Assembly (NCBI GenBank): GCA_029261255.1
Contig: JAJDBQ010000142.1
Span: forward strand, 1 to 63,858
Direction of reading: 5' to 3'
Length of the DNA: 63,858 nt
Source: Nitrospirales bacterium
GTDB lineage: Bacteria > Nitrospirota > Nitrospiria > Nitrospirales > UBA8639
Shown: piece after piece, positions 1-9,255 of the stretch
How the letters are laid out: each line of letters opens with the position of its first letter
How positions within the stretch are numbered: the stretch's first letter is position 1
Notes under the pieces: generated by a model
Told to the model about the DNA's origin: nothing
Seen by the model: only the letters and a program-made list of their open reading frames with translations
Database searches by the model: none
Translations under genes and position numbers: made by a program

Positions 1-55
1 CGTAAAATGACGGGTTCTCACTTACTTTATTTATTTTCGGAAAGGATTGACTGGT

Positions 56-472
56 ATGGCGGAGCGAACGTTAGCGATTATTAAGCCTGATGCGGTAGCG
101 AAGCATGCGATTGGTGATATTACTCGGCGGTATGAAGAGGCTGGGTTGCGTCCAATCGCGATACGCATGATGCAGTTGTCGAAGGCCTCCGCTGAAGGCT
201 TTTATGCGGTGCATCGAGAGCGCCCATTTTTTAATGATTTGACGACCTATATGTGTTCAGGCCCGGTTGTTGTTTTGGCCTTAGAGGGCACGAATGCAGT
301 GAAAACCAATCGTGATCTCATGGGCGCCACGGACCCCAAGAAGGCCGATGCCGGAACGATTCGCGCAGACCATGGTGCGTCGATTGAAGCGAATGCTGTT
401 CATGGGTCCGATTCAGTCGAAAATGGGCAAATTGAAATCCGGTATTTTTTTGCTGAATCAGAATTGAACTAG
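56..472 (+). CDS. ndk: nucleoside diphosphate kinase
   Basis: Transfers the terminal phosphate of ATP to nucleoside diphosphates through a phospho-histidine, in the cytoplasm. The 138-residue length is normal for bacterial Ndk. The N-terminus reads LAIIKPDAV and the catalytic histidine lies in NAVHGSDS (about residue 116). The ATG at 56 is preferred over the in-frame TTG at 47, because the ribosome site AAAGGA (41-46) lies 9 nt before the ATG but only 1 nt before the TTG. The stop codon is followed at once by the AGGAG of the next gene, so the two are probably co-transcribed. Identification is secure. Confidence 0.95.
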   Translation: MAERTLAIIKPDAVAKHAIGDITRRYEEAGLRPIAIRMMQLSKASAEGFYAVHRERPFFNDLTTYMCSGPVVVLALEGTNAVKTNRDLMGATDPKKADAGTIRADHGASIEANAVHGSDSVENGQIEIRYFFAESELN

Positions 473-482
473 GAGCGGTTCA

Positions 483-2057
483 TTGCGTATGTCGGTGTTG
501 TCTCACAAGTTTCAGCATTTCTTTCATATGGCAGTCGTCTGTCTGCTGTGTGTCGTGATGTTTGTGGCTTGTGGGCGTACGCGACCTGCACAGGTGCCGA
601 CGGGGACAGTGTCTTCGCCTCCGGTCGTCGAGATTTCGCCAGGTCAGGGGCCTCCCGTATCCAGGACGCAACGGTCTCAGAATATTCGCCAAATCCACGA
701 GCGCCTTTTGAAAAAAGCTCGAGACCATTTTGATGCGCGGCAATTTCAAGAGGCCATACGGGAGTTGACCCGAATGCTCGCGCTAGATCCTCAGGCCGAT
801 CTTGAGGGGGACGGGCATTGGTGGTTGGGGAAATCCTATGATCAAGTGAAGGATTGGGAGTCTGCTCAGCAGGAGTATCGCTGGTTGGCTTCCGCGCCAA
901 TGGGGCAGCGCTATCGATCTCATTCATCTCAGCGGCTGAATGAAATTAAAGGGTTGCTTGAAGAAAGAAAGGCGCCTCCCCTAGATACACAAGCGATCCG
1001 GTTTGCTCTGAATCAGTTGCCGGTGGCTGAAGGATTTGAAGAAGGTATCACAAAGATGAAGCACGATGGGGTTACCACGTTGCTGATTGATCTGGGGTGT
1101 GAACGATCGGCGTTGAATCAAGCGGAATTGCAAAATTCGGAGAAGCGTCCGGACATTGGTGGACTCCAATCATTATTGCGCTCATATGCTGTTCGGAGTC
1201 ATCGCGCGGGTTTGTTGATGTATGTTGGGGTTAATCTTCGCTGCCTCGGAAATTGGGCTCCTACCGAGCATCAGGTATGGCATGATCGGGCGTATCATAT
1301 CGATACCAAGTCATTTCGAGCCACCCAATGGTTTGATCTGTTTCACCCAGCCTATCAGGAATTCGTGTCACGGTTTTTAATGCGAATCTGCAAAGAAGGT
1401 GTGGATGGTGTGGTGTTCCTGAATGATCATCCTCTTGGTCCTGTTGATGGGGTAACACAAATCGGGCTGAAGCGATTTGAGAAGCAGTTTGGCGTCACGT
1501 TCGATTCATCTCAGGTTTTTTATGAAGGATTCGAACCGTTACGCATGGCCAATGTTTCACGCGGAGGCTCCGTTCAGTTGGGGTCGAAAACGAATGATAC
1601 GCTGTTTTGGCGATGGGCCGGTTGGAAAGCTCGTCAACGACTGGCAATTCTCGAAGCCGTGGTCGAGCGTCTTCGTTCGCATTATCCTGCTGTTCAATTT
1701 GGGTTAGAATTGCATCCTCATGCTTTAACCAACCCGGTTGGAGCCTTGGTGAAATTTGCTGAAGATGCCATGGATGCGACACGCCGACCGTTTTCATTTT
1801 TCTTTGTGCGACCAGAAATTGATCGACATTCGACCTATACCGAGCAGGCGGTGATTGAAAAGTTGCGACGCATTTCTACCAAGGCGGTGCTTGATCGTTT
1901 GCTACCTGTGGTCGATGATCCTCGGCGTGTGTGGGTCAGCATGCCGGCAAAAGGCGGAAAGCGTTTGCGTTCGACAACCGCAGCAAGCGATGCGTCTCCG
2001 CTGCAAAATTTTCCTTCTGGCATAGGTGTGGTTCACGATCTTCGTGCATTTTCCTAA
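483..2057 (+). CDS. lipoprotein with TPR-like region and PgaB-like glycoside hydrolase domain
   Basis: The product is about 524 residues. It begins with a lipoprotein signal peptide whose lipobox ends VACG (Cys about 30), so it should be an envelope lipoprotein. Residues about 65-165 look like a tetratricopeptide-type helical repeat. The remainder resembles the C-terminal glycosidase domain of PgaB-type poly-N-acetylglucosamine hydrolases, including a DGVVFLNDH segment comparable to the DGILFHDD stretch of PgaB. No polysaccharide deacetylase domain is visible, so only the hydrolase half is represented. TTG at 483 sits 7 nt after AGGAG; ATG at 489 is the alternative. The gene directly follows ndk. 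The substrate is unknown and the family call is from memory of PgaB. Confidence 0.6.
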   Translation: MRMSVLSHKFQHFFHMAVVCLLCVVMFVACGRTRPAQVPTGTVSSPPVVEISPGQGPPVSRTQRSQNIRQIHERLLKKARDHFDARQFQEAIRELTRMLALDPQADLEGDGHWWLGKSYDQVKDWESAQQEYRWLASAPMGQRYRSHSSQRLNEIKGLLEERKAPPLDTQAIRFALNQLPVAEGFEEGITKMKHDGVTTLLIDLGCERSALNQAELQNSEKRPDIGGLQSLLRSYAVRSHRAGLLMYVGVNLRCLGNWAPTEHQVWHDRAYHIDTKSFRATQWFDLFHPAYQEFVSRFLMRICKEGVDGVVFLNDHPLGPVDGVTQIGLKRFEKQFGVTFDSSQVFYEGFEPLRMANVSRGGSVQLGSKTNDTLFWRWAGWKARQRLAILEAVVERLRSHYPAVQFGLELHPHALTNPVGALVKFAEDAMDATRRPFSFFFVRPEIDRHSTYTEQAVIEKLRRISTKAVLDRLLPVVDDPRRVWVSMPAKGGKRLRSTTAASDASPLQNFPSGIGVVHDLRAFS

Positions 2058-2058
2058 T

Positions 2059-2214
2059 GGGAATGTTGAAAAAAGCCCTCAGCGTCGTTCCCGCCATAGT
2101 GCCGTGCTCACGTACTGGAGCTACACTCCGCGCGTCGAGCCTACTCCGCCGAAGTGAGCTACGAAGGCCGGGAATGGCTACGGCCTTGCTGGGCGAACTT
2201 TTTTGAACATTCCG
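2059..2214. repeat. palindromic intergenic repeat, copy 1 (REP/MITE-like)
   Basis: The element starts GGGAATGTTGAAAAAAG and ends CTTTTTTGAACATTCC. The ends are inverted complements with one or two mismatches. The inside holds CCGTGCTCACGTACT and CTCCGCGCGTC, both also present in copy 2 at 10.8 kb. It starts two bases after a stop codon, so it may also act as a bidirectional terminator. No open frame for a transposase is inside, so it would be a non-autonomous element. Confidence 0.75.
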
Positions 2215-2438
2215 TCTAGCTCAAGATGCGTATCTGATCTTGAGTCTCTATGGGCTATTGGTGTGAAATATTCACTAGGTTCCTACCCAGTGGCAACAAT
2301 ATTTCCCAAGAGAGTTTTGCAGGGTTCTATTGCAGGTATATTTGACCGTCGTTTCAATAAACTTGATGAGTAAGAACAATATTCAGCATTCAGATTCTTA
2401 TTAGGGCCTATGATGATCTTGATCAAAAGGGGGTAGGG

Positions 2439-2822
2439 ATGGAACCACAGGATTTGCGTTATCACAAAGAACACGAATGGATTCGAGTTGATGGTCATAC
2501 CGCAAAATTGGGGATTAGTAATTTTGCTCAAGATGCGTTGGGTGATGTCGTCTTTATTGATCTTCCTGAAGTCGGAGCCACGCTCGCAGCCGAGGCTGAG
2601 CTGGGTGAAGTTGAATCAACCAAGGCGACATCGACCATCTATTCGCCGGTCAGCGGAACCGTCGTGAAAGTTAATCAGGAATTGGAGGAACACCCAGAAT
2701 TTTTGAATAAAGATCCGTATGGGCAGGGGTGGATTGCGGTGTTGGAATTATCGAATCCTGGAGAGGTTGATGCGTTGATGACTGCTGAGCAATATGAAGC
2801 TTTTCTGACATCTGAAGAATAA
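2439..2822 (+). CDS. gcvH: glycine cleavage system H protein
   Basis: This lipoyl-carrying shuttle of the glycine cleavage complex moves the methylamine group between the P, T and L proteins. The 127 residues match the family. The lipoylation motif VESTKATS places the modified lysine at residue 62. The ATG follows a purine-rich AAGGGGG site. Its last base overlaps the first base of the downstream lpdA start (TAATG), so the two are translationally coupled. That pairing makes sense because the L protein reoxidises the H-protein lipoate. No gcvT or gcvP is present in the window. Confidence 0.95.
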   Translation: MEPQDLRYHKEHEWIRVDGHTAKLGISNFAQDALGDVVFIDLPEVGATLAAEAELGEVESTKATSTIYSPVSGTVVKVNQELEEHPEFLNKDPYGQGWIAVLELSNPGEVDALMTAEQYEAFLTSEE

Positions 2823-4225
2823 TGACTTCTCTCAAGCGTATCATTGTTATCGGTGCGGGACCCGGTGGGTATGTCGCGGCCATTCGTGCTGCGCAACTCG
2901 GCGCACAGGTCACCATTGTTGAAGAGGAAGCCGTCGGAGGCGTCTGTCTCAATTGGGGATGTATTCCGAGTAAAACCTTATTGAATCTCGTGGATCTTGG
3001 CGAACGGGCGCGACATGCTGAAAGCTGGGGATTAACATTTGAAGGCCCGATTGGGTTTGATCTCAAGCGAATGATGACTCGAAAAAATGAGGTCGTGAAC
3101 TCGTTAGTCAAAGGCATCACCACGTTGTTTAAGCAATGGAAAATTCAGCATGTCGTTGGTCGAGGAGAATTAGTCAGTGATCGACAGGTCCGTGTCACCC
3201 ATTCTGAAGGTGCAAGCAGTCTCTTGGATGGTGACGCGATTGTCTTGGCCACTGGGTCGTCCTGGCCGCAGCTCCCGCAATTTCCAATTGATGGCAAGAG
3301 CGTTCTTTCGAGCAAGGATGCGTTGGATCTGACAGAGATTCCGCGGAGTCTCCTGATTGTCGGTGGGGGAGTGGAGGGCTGTGAGTTTGCGTGTTTGTTC
3401 AGTGGACTGGGGAGTCAGGTGACGTTGGTTGAAATGATGCCCACATTGTTGCCCATGGAAGATGCCGATACGGTGGCCATTCTGACACGCGAATGTAAAA
3501 AGAGAAAAATCAAGCTAGCCATGCAGACGACCATACAAGATTGGCAAAGCACGGCAGAGGGCATTCACGCAACACTGAGTTCAGGAGAGACGGTCGTTGC
3601 GGAGAAGATGCTCATATCCGTCGGGCGCCGCATGAATTCGCGTGGGCTGGGCTTGGAAGCGGTGGGTGTGAAGACAGGAGCTCGAGAAGAAATCCTGGTC
3701 GATGAACATATGCAAACCACAGTTCCTGGTGTCTATGCCATAGGTGATGTGACGGGGAAATCTATGCTAGCCCACGTTGCATCCGCGCAAGGGAAAGTCG
3801 CGGCAGCAAATGCAATGGGGACCACCCAGTCTATTAATTATGACGTGATCCCTGCAGGAATCTTTACACTCCCCGAGATAGGGCGCGTCGGATTGACGGA
3901 ACAACAGGCGACAGAACAGGGACTGCAGACCACAGTTGGGCGGTTTCGGTATGGTGGTTTGGGTAAAGCGCAAGCTGTCGGAGAAACAACGGGGCAGTTT
4001 AAAATTATTGCCGATCAACACTCCAAGCAAATTGTTGGGGTTCATATTATTGGATCGCATGCGGCTGATCTGATTCACGAAAGTGCGTTGGCGATGCAAG
4101 GTGGTGTCACCGTGACGGATGTGGCCGATATGATTCATGCTCATCCGACGTTATCTGAAGGAATGATGGAAGCGGCAGAAGATATTGAGAGCCTGGCCAT
4201 TCATCAAGCTCGCAAACGACCATAA
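2822..4225 (+). CDS. lpdA: dihydrolipoyl dehydrogenase
   Basis: This flavoprotein reoxidises dihydrolipoyl groups with NAD+. The 467-residue product has the FAD-binding GAGPGGYVAA at residues 11-20 and the redox disulfide in CLNWGC (Cys42 and Cys47). It has a second nucleotide-binding GGGVEG stretch, the AIGDVTG motif, and the C-terminal HAHPTLSE that supplies the active-site His-Glu pair. Its start codon overlaps the gcvH stop. It can serve the glycine cleavage system and possibly 2-oxoacid dehydrogenases encoded elsewhere. All catalytic residues are present. Confidence 0.95.
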   Translation: MTSLKRIIVIGAGPGGYVAAIRAAQLGAQVTIVEEEAVGGVCLNWGCIPSKTLLNLVDLGERARHAESWGLTFEGPIGFDLKRMMTRKNEVVNSLVKGITTLFKQWKIQHVVGRGELVSDRQVRVTHSEGASSLLDGDAIVLATGSSWPQLPQFPIDGKSVLSSKDALDLTEIPRSLLIVGGGVEGCEFACLFSGLGSQVTLVEMMPTLLPMEDADTVAILTRECKKRKIKLAMQTTIQDWQSTAEGIHATLSSGETVVAEKMLISVGRRMNSRGLGLEAVGVKTGAREEILVDEHMQTTVPGVYAIGDVTGKSMLAHVASAQGKVAAANAMGTTQSINYDVIPAGIFTLPEIGRVGLTEQQATEQGLQTTVGRFRYGGLGKAQAVGETTGQFKIIADQHSKQIVGVHIIGSHAADLIHESALAMQGGVTVTDVADMIHAHPTLSEGMMEAAEDIESLAIHQARKRP

Positions 4226-4255
4226 TCATAGACCCGGAAAACGAGAAGATTGATC

Positions 4256-4753
4256 ATGGTAGCTGAGAATACAGATGGTGGCGCCTGGTCTTGGGGAAAG
4301 TCGCTGCTTCTGAAAAGTGGCATCTTGGGGACCAGTGTGTTGGCTGTGTTGTGGGTTGGTTGGCCTCAACCTCCAATTGTTCATCATGATCGTGAATCAG
4401 TGTTCTCTGCGCCGGATCAGTTTCGCGTGAGTCAGTTATCTTTGGCTCCAACCACGGAGGTATTCACTCCTAATGGGGCGCAACGTTCAGCGGTTGAACG
4501 GGAAGCGAATAATCCTCAGCTAGCTCATGGATCAGTCTTGATTGACCTCAATCTCGGATCTCGTCGGGAATTGGAATCGCTTCCTGGGATTGGAACAAAA
4601 TTAGCTGATCGAATTGTGTCCTATCGATCGATCCATGGGGTCTTCAAGCATGTGGATGACGTCGTGAAGGTCTCCGGCATTGGCAAGAAACGCCTCCAAC
4701 AACTAGAGCCCTTTGTCACAGTCACAGCACGAATTGAAAAGAGAGTGAGTTAA
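4256..4753 (+). CDS. ComEA-like helix-hairpin-helix DNA-binding protein
   Basis: The roughly 165-residue protein has one N-terminal membrane segment (around residues 15-38), a variable linker and a C-terminal ComEA-type double helix-hairpin-helix. The [16 protein letters not shown] and [12 protein letters not shown] hairpins are about 20 residues apart. ComEA proteins bind double-stranded DNA at the envelope during natural transformation. Here only the fold is certain, and no other competence gene is adjacent. ATG 4256 is preferred because GAGAAG (4243-4248) is properly spaced from it, and not from the in-frame TTG at 4250. It lies between lpdA and tyrS on the same strand. Confidence 0.75.
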   Translation: MVAENTDGGAWSWGKSLLLKSGILGTSVLAVLWVGWPQPPIVHHDRESVFSAPDQFRVSQLSLAPTTEVFTPNGAQRSAVEREANNPQLAHGSVLIDLNLGSRRELESLPGIGTKLADRIVSYRSIHGVFKHVDDVVKVSGIGKKRLQQLEPFVTVTARIEKRVS

Positions 4754-4779
4754 ATGACGAACAGATTGCGAATCTGCAT

Positions 4780-6006
4780 ATGACCACATCAGAACTTGAC
4801 CGACAATTAGAGCTCATTCTTCGAGGAACGGTTGAAGTGATTCAGCTTGATGAGCTGAAAGCGAAGCTTACTGCATCGCTGAAGGAGCAACGTCCGCTGA
4901 AGATCAAAGCGGGGTTTGATCCGACGGCTCCAAATTTACATCTTGGCCATACCGTTCTAATACAGAAGCTGAGGCATTTTCAAGATTTAGGTCACCAGGT
5001 GATTTTCCTCATCGGAGATTTTACTGGAATGATTGGGGATCCTAGTGGTGTGTCCGAAACGCGGAAGGCACTCACCAAGGAGCAAGTGCTGGCCAACGCC
5101 AAAACCTATGAGCAGCAAATTTTCAAAATTTTAGATCCTAAAAAAACTCGTATTGAGTTTAATAGTCGCTGGATGAGTGCGATGCCCACTGAAAAAATGG
5201 TGGAAATATGTTCTCATTATAGCGTCGCGCGGATGTTGGAGCGTGATGATTTCTCGAAGCGGTATCGGGATCAAAAGCCTATTAGCATCCATGAGTTTCT
5301 CTATCCTCTCGTGCAGGGTTATGATTCTGTGGCCTTGGAAGCAGATGTGGAGCTTGGTGGCACTGATCAAAAGTTCAATCTCTTAGTTGGGCGAGACTTG
5401 CAGCGTAACTATGGACAAAAACCCCAGGTCGTCCTGACGATGCCGTTATTAGAGGGAACAGATGGTGTTCGAAAGATGAGCAAGAGTTTTGGAAACGTGA
5501 TTGCGCTAGAAGATCGTCCCGCAGATATGTATGGAAAATTCATGTCGATCAGTGACGATCTCATGTTGCGATATTATGAGTTGCTCACCGTTTCGAATTT
5601 AGACGATGTGAAGCAACAGCATCCTATGGAGGCAAAAAAAACGTTGGCAGAACAACTCGTTCGTCAATACCATGGGGAAGCTGGGGCAGAGGAAGCCAAA
5701 GCGGATTTCCAGCAACGCTTTCAAAAACGAGATTTCCCGGATGAACCTGACGCGCACATCGTCCTCAAGACAGAAGACTTCGTGAATAGTGATGATCCCT
5801 CGATGTTACTCGTGGATGTTTTGATGAGGACGGGTTTAGTCTCTAGCAAGGGCGAGGCACGTCGGTTGATCTCTCAGAATGCCATCCAAGCAGATGGAGC
5901 AAAAATTGATGACATTAATGCTTCACTGAGTTTTAAGCCCACGCAAAAAATTTCTATGAAAATTGGAAAGCGTAAATTTGCCGTCATCGAAATGGCAAGA
6001 GAATAA
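4780..6006 (+). CDS. tyrS: tyrosyl-tRNA synthetase
   Basis: This class I synthetase charges tRNA-Tyr. The 408-residue product has the HIGH-type signature as HLGH (within [11 protein letters not shown]), the KMSKS loop exactly as KMSKS, and an S4-like RNA-binding domain at the C-terminus. The [12 protein letters not shown] form is that of the TyrRS subgroup found in many Gram-negatives. The start has almost no Shine-Dalgarno site. A 9-codon frame (4754-4783) immediately after the ComEA-like stop ends in TGA overlapping the tyrS ATG (ATGA), so ribosomes may be delivered by coupling. Confidence 0.93.
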   Translation: MTTSELDRQLELILRGTVEVIQLDELKAKLTASLKEQRPLKIKAGFDPTAPNLHLGHTVLIQKLRHFQDLGHQVIFLIGDFTGMIGDPSGVSETRKALTKEQVLANAKTYEQQIFKILDPKKTRIEFNSRWMSAMPTEKMVEICSHYSVARMLERDDFSKRYRDQKPISIHEFLYPLVQGYDSVALEADVELGGTDQKFNLLVGRDLQRNYGQKPQVVLTMPLLEGTDGVRKMSKSFGNVIALEDRPADMYGKFMSISDDLMLRYYELLTVSNLDDVKQQHPMEAKKTLAEQLVRQYHGEAGAEEAKADFQQRFQKRDFPDEPDAHIVLKTEDFVNSDDPSMLLVDVLMRTGLVSSKGEARRLISQNAIQADGAKIDDINASLSFKPTQKISMKIGKRKFAVIEMARE

Positions 6007-6085
6007 CGCGTCGGCTTTCTCCTGAACGAGTGAATTCTTGACTACGCTCAAGAACGAACCTAGAATGCCTAGTCTAACCTGATGA

Positions 6086-6160
6086 GCGGGCGTAACTCAG
6101 TGGTAGAGTTCTTGCTTCCCAAGCAAGCTGTCGGGGGTTCAAATCCCCTCGCCCGCTCCA
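6086..6160 (+). tRNA. tRNA-Gly(CCC)
   Basis: A full cloverleaf can be drawn. The acceptor stem GCGGGCG pairs with CGCCCGC. The D arm has GTGGTA, the anticodon stem CTTGC/GCAAG encloses loop TTCCCAA (anticodon CCC), and the T arm has TTCAAAT. The discriminator is T followed by an encoded CCA. It reads codon GGG. It lies just after tyrS, possibly as an independent unit. Confidence 0.95.
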
Positions 6161-6397
6161 ATTAAATGAACCAGCTCTGGTTCCATTACCTATTCAATGA
6201 GTTGCTTGCAGTTCTGCTCGTAGTGGATTCGTTCTGCGTGCCAATGATTTACGGGTGCTCAGATTATGAGACGTCATTGGGCATCGTGTTGGATGAAGGA
6301 TTATGCTCATGGTGGATGAAGTGAGTACCTTCATAATGATGGTCATATTGGTAATCTCGTGTGAGAGCAATCCGTGAGGTGAATGGGAGGGACAAAT

Positions 6398-8692
6398 CTA
6401 CCAAGCAGGGAGATTCCATTGCGCCTCATCTTTTAGTATGGTCACCTTGATATCTTGCACAATGGGATGAGGTTGAACGATCATACCATTGGGCCTGATC
6501 AGCTTGGTAATTTGTAGTGTCGCGGTGGCCCTAGCAGCAGTTCTGATCACATCTCCTATTGAAACTTCAACAGTCCGATACCGTGAAAAAAGATCGTTGA
6601 GCATTCGATACCGGCTTTCAGACATTGTGCTCAGTCGCTTTAGCGCTGATAGATCTTTTTTGACTACCGATCCACGTAGTTCTTCTAGCAAACGCATCAA
6701 TGCTTGTGTTTCTGCTGCCTCAGCTTGAGCTTGTCGGGCACGTTCAGCGGCTTGAGTCTTGGCAGCGACTTGAGTTTGTCGGGCACGTTCAGCGGCTTGA
6801 GCGTTGGCAGTAGCTTGGGCTTGTTTGGCGAGTTCTGCAGCGCGAGCCTCAGTGGCCGCTTTGGCCTGTTGGTAGAGTTCTTCAGCCTGAGCTTTGGCGG
6901 CTTGAGCATCTGCACCAGCCTGATCCTGTTCGCTGATTTTTGACGTTTGAATGTCTGCATCTATCTGAGCAGCGGCAGTAGCTTGAGCCTGTTTGGTTCG
7001 TATAGCAGCTTCTGCGGCAGCGGCTTGGGCTTCTTTAGCGCGTTGGGCCGCTTGAGCGTCGGCAGCAGCTTGGGTTTGTTTTGCACGTTCATCAGCCTGC
7101 GCCTCAGCAATAACGTTTGCTTGTTTCGCGAGGTCTTCAGTTTGAACATTGGTCGCAGCCGGGGTCTGCTGCGAAAGTTTGGTGGCCTGAATGTCATCAG
7201 CAACCGTGGCTTGTTGAGCCACATCTGCCGCTTGGATATCCGGCAGCGCCTTGGTCTGTTGAGCGATCTCTGTTATTTGGGTGCTTGAAGTGGTTGTCGT
7301 CTGTTGATTGAGGTCAGAAGTTAGGGTCTCTGTAAAATTCTGCTCATTTATTTCTTGAAATTCTCTGTTTTCTGTTTCTTGAAAAACTAACTTTTCCTGT
7401 GATGGCTGAGATGGTGAGAAAAATGCCTGGTTCCAGTATAGCGCCGCTCCAACAAGAAAAATGAATGCGATGCCAAGCATTTTTTTTATCGTAAAAAAAG
7501 AATGTGATGAATGAGGATTCGGTGCTGGAAATTGATCTGAGAAGAGGGGTTTTTTAGCTTCGGTCTCTTCCCGATGTTTGTTAAACGAATGTGAATCATC
7601 AACAAAATAGTAGGGTTTTGCCGGGTCCTTGGCTTTTTCCGCTGGATCATCTTCAAGATGTTGCAAAGGAGGGGATGGGTTATCAGATGTCTGTTTCGTG
7701 ACTGAACCTTTCAATGGTACTGAGGGTGCCTGAGTGGATGTTGGATTCGTGGGTGCCCGATGAATTTCCTCAGTGGTATCGTCTCCTTGTCGAACGGGAG
7801 CTTCTATTGGAACTCTGACTAGAGTTATATCGGAATCTTCCTCTTGCTTGCTCAATGGGGCATTGCTCGATATTGGTTCGAGATTCTCTAGTCGACTGAT
7901 CAAGGATTGTGCATTTTGCACGCGTTTCAATGGATCAAACCTGAGCAGATCTTTAATGATTTCTTGTATTTCTTGTGGCACACCCGGCGGGAAATGTAGT
8001 GGAGGGACGGTTTTTTCGGTTTGGAGTTGACCGTAGATCGTGAGGTTAGGAATATGATTCCAGAGATTCTTTCCAGTGACCAGTTCATAAAAAACCATAC
8101 CCAGTGAATAGAGATCTGTTCTTTCATCCAATTTCAAATGACCAGCTTGCTCTGGCGACATATATTTGAGCGTGCCAATTAATTGGCCTGTCGCGGTGAG
8201 TGGTGCGTCGCTCATCGCTTTGGCAATGCCGAAATCGGTCAACTTGGCCTGTTGGTTATTGTCAAGAAGGATGTTGGAGGGTTTAATGTCGCGATGAAGA
8301 AGGTCGCAGGAATGAGTATGAGACAAGGCCTCACCAATTTGACGAATGACGTGCGTGGCATCCTGGATACGGAACTTGCCGTGGGTTTGTATACAGTCGC
8401 GAAGATTGGTTGATGGGAAATATTCCATGACCAGATAGTCGATTCCATGATCATGTTCTACATCCAAAATTTTTATAATATTCGGATGTGTCTGAAGTTG
8501 CATGGTCTTTCGGGCTGCATCGCGGAATCGTTCGATGAAGCTCGCATCACTACTGAGATGTGAGTGGATGACGTGTAACGCGACCATGTGATCGAAGCTG
8601 GTATTATCCCATGCTTTATGCACAGCTCCCATCTCACCATCGGCGATGAATTCTTGGACTTCATAGCGCCCGGAATATAATCTTTTTGACAT
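6398..8692 (-). CDS. membrane-anchored Ser/Thr kinase-like protein (probable pseudokinase)
   Basis: The 764-residue protein has a bacterial Ser/Thr kinase fold at residues about 8-270, a Pro/Ser/Thr-rich linker, one membrane segment near 405-420, and an Ala/Gln-rich repetitive coiled coil (about 440-660). A roughly 100-residue C-terminal domain that looks NTF2/SnoaL-like follows. The kinase retains HRDIKPSN (Asp135), DFG (153-155) and SPE (179-181). However, the VAIK lysine is His40 (VALHVI), the alpha-C glutamate position is Ala59 (FRDAAR), and the first glycine of the P-loop is Ala17. Both partners of the ATP-positioning salt bridge are therefore missing. The coding DNA of the coiled coil is internally repetitive (about 6.70-7.26 kb). 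It may be a signalling scaffold rather than an enzyme. Target unknown. Confidence 0.8.
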   Translation of the reverse strand: MSKRLYSGRYEVQEFIADGEMGAVHKAWDNTSFDHMVALHVIHSHLSSDASFIERFRDAARKTMQLQTHPNIIKILDVEHDHGIDYLVMEYFPSTNLRDCIQTHGKFRIQDATHVIRQIGEALSHTHSCDLLHRDIKPSNILLDNNQQAKLTDFGIAKAMSDAPLTATGQLIGTLKYMSPEQAGHLKLDERTDLYSLGMVFYELVTGKNLWNHIPNLTIYGQLQTEKTVPPLHFPPGVPQEIQEIIKDLLRFDPLKRVQNAQSLISRLENLEPISSNAPLSKQEEDSDITLVRVPIEAPVRQGDDTTEEIHRAPTNPTSTQAPSVPLKGSVTKQTSDNPSPPLQHLEDDPAEKAKDPAKPYYFVDDSHSFNKHREETEAKKPLFSDQFPAPNPHSSHSFFTIKKMLGIAFIFLVGAALYWNQAFFSPSQPSQEKLVFQETENREFQEINEQNFTETLTSDLNQQTTTTSSTQITEIAQQTKALPDIQAADVAQQATVADDIQATKLSQQTPAATNVQTEDLAKQANVIAEAQADERAKQTQAAADAQAAQRAKEAQAAAAEAAIRTKQAQATAAAQIDADIQTSKISEQDQAGADAQAAKAQAEELYQQAKAATEARAAELAKQAQATANAQAAERARQTQVAAKTQAAERARQAQAEAAETQALMRLLEELRGSVVKKDLSALKRLSTMSESRYRMLNDLFSRYRTVEVSIGDVIRTAARATATLQITKLIRPNGMIVQPHPIVQDIKVTILKDEAQWNLPAW

Positions 8693-9255
8693 AAATAACA
8701 GGGAAAAATTATGAGAAAGCGAATAGTCTAAAGAGGAGATTGCCTATTCCGTGTCAGAAAGCCAAAGGCCGTACGCATGGGATCCTTCGGGGGAATGTGG
8801 GCTCATCAGCGAGGCGGTCGATGGCATTGATCACGTTAGAATTTTTCGGATCAGCAAGCAAGGCAACCCTTACTCTAGTACATCGTTGCGCGTTTTAAGG
8901 AGAAAGTCAAGAACAGACTTTGACGGTAGGAATAAAGTGTTTCAGGCGAGGTCGTCTTCAGCAGAAATATATGTAGATGGGAATTGATGCGCTTGTTTAT
9001 AGGTGGAAAGCGTAAGGAGCAAAAAGAGGAAGAATCTGTAAGATCACGCCAAGTTTCACAATCAATTTATTGAGAATCATGGCTGAAGATTCACCCCAGG
9101 CCATATTTTCTGCGTCATATTGATATCCGCATCAACACCTTCTTCACAGTTTTATTGATACGTCATCATCTATTTATCAATCCACTGAAGATCGAATGGT
9201 CGCTGATCTGTTGATGTACCTCGAAAGTGTGTCAGGAAGGCGGGCTGCTGGAAGC
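8693..9255. other. intergenic region without a convincing gene
   Basis: This 563-base stretch separates the starts of the kinase-like gene and the end of rqcH, both on the minus strand. A 78-codon plus-strand frame (8751-8987, GTG start) has no recognisable domain and no clear ribosome site. I do not call it. No terminator or repeat was evident. Confidence 0.4.

Noticed and set aside
2214-2438. Glycine riboswitch upstream of gcvH
   Set aside because: I could not find the conserved aptamer elements in the 220 bases before the start codon.
4754-4783. Nine-codon frame overlapping the tyrS start as a regulatory leader peptide
   Set aside because: It has no tyrosine codons and no attenuator hairpin, so at most it helps translational coupling.
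6704-7311. Several plus-strand frames rich in Ser, Leu and Gly
   Set aside because: These are shadows of the Ala/Gln repeats of the kinase-like gene on the minus strand.
8751-8987. 78-codon plus-strand frame between the kinase-like gene and rqcH
   Set aside because: GTG start without a clear ribosome site, no recognisable motif, and no neighbour to support it.
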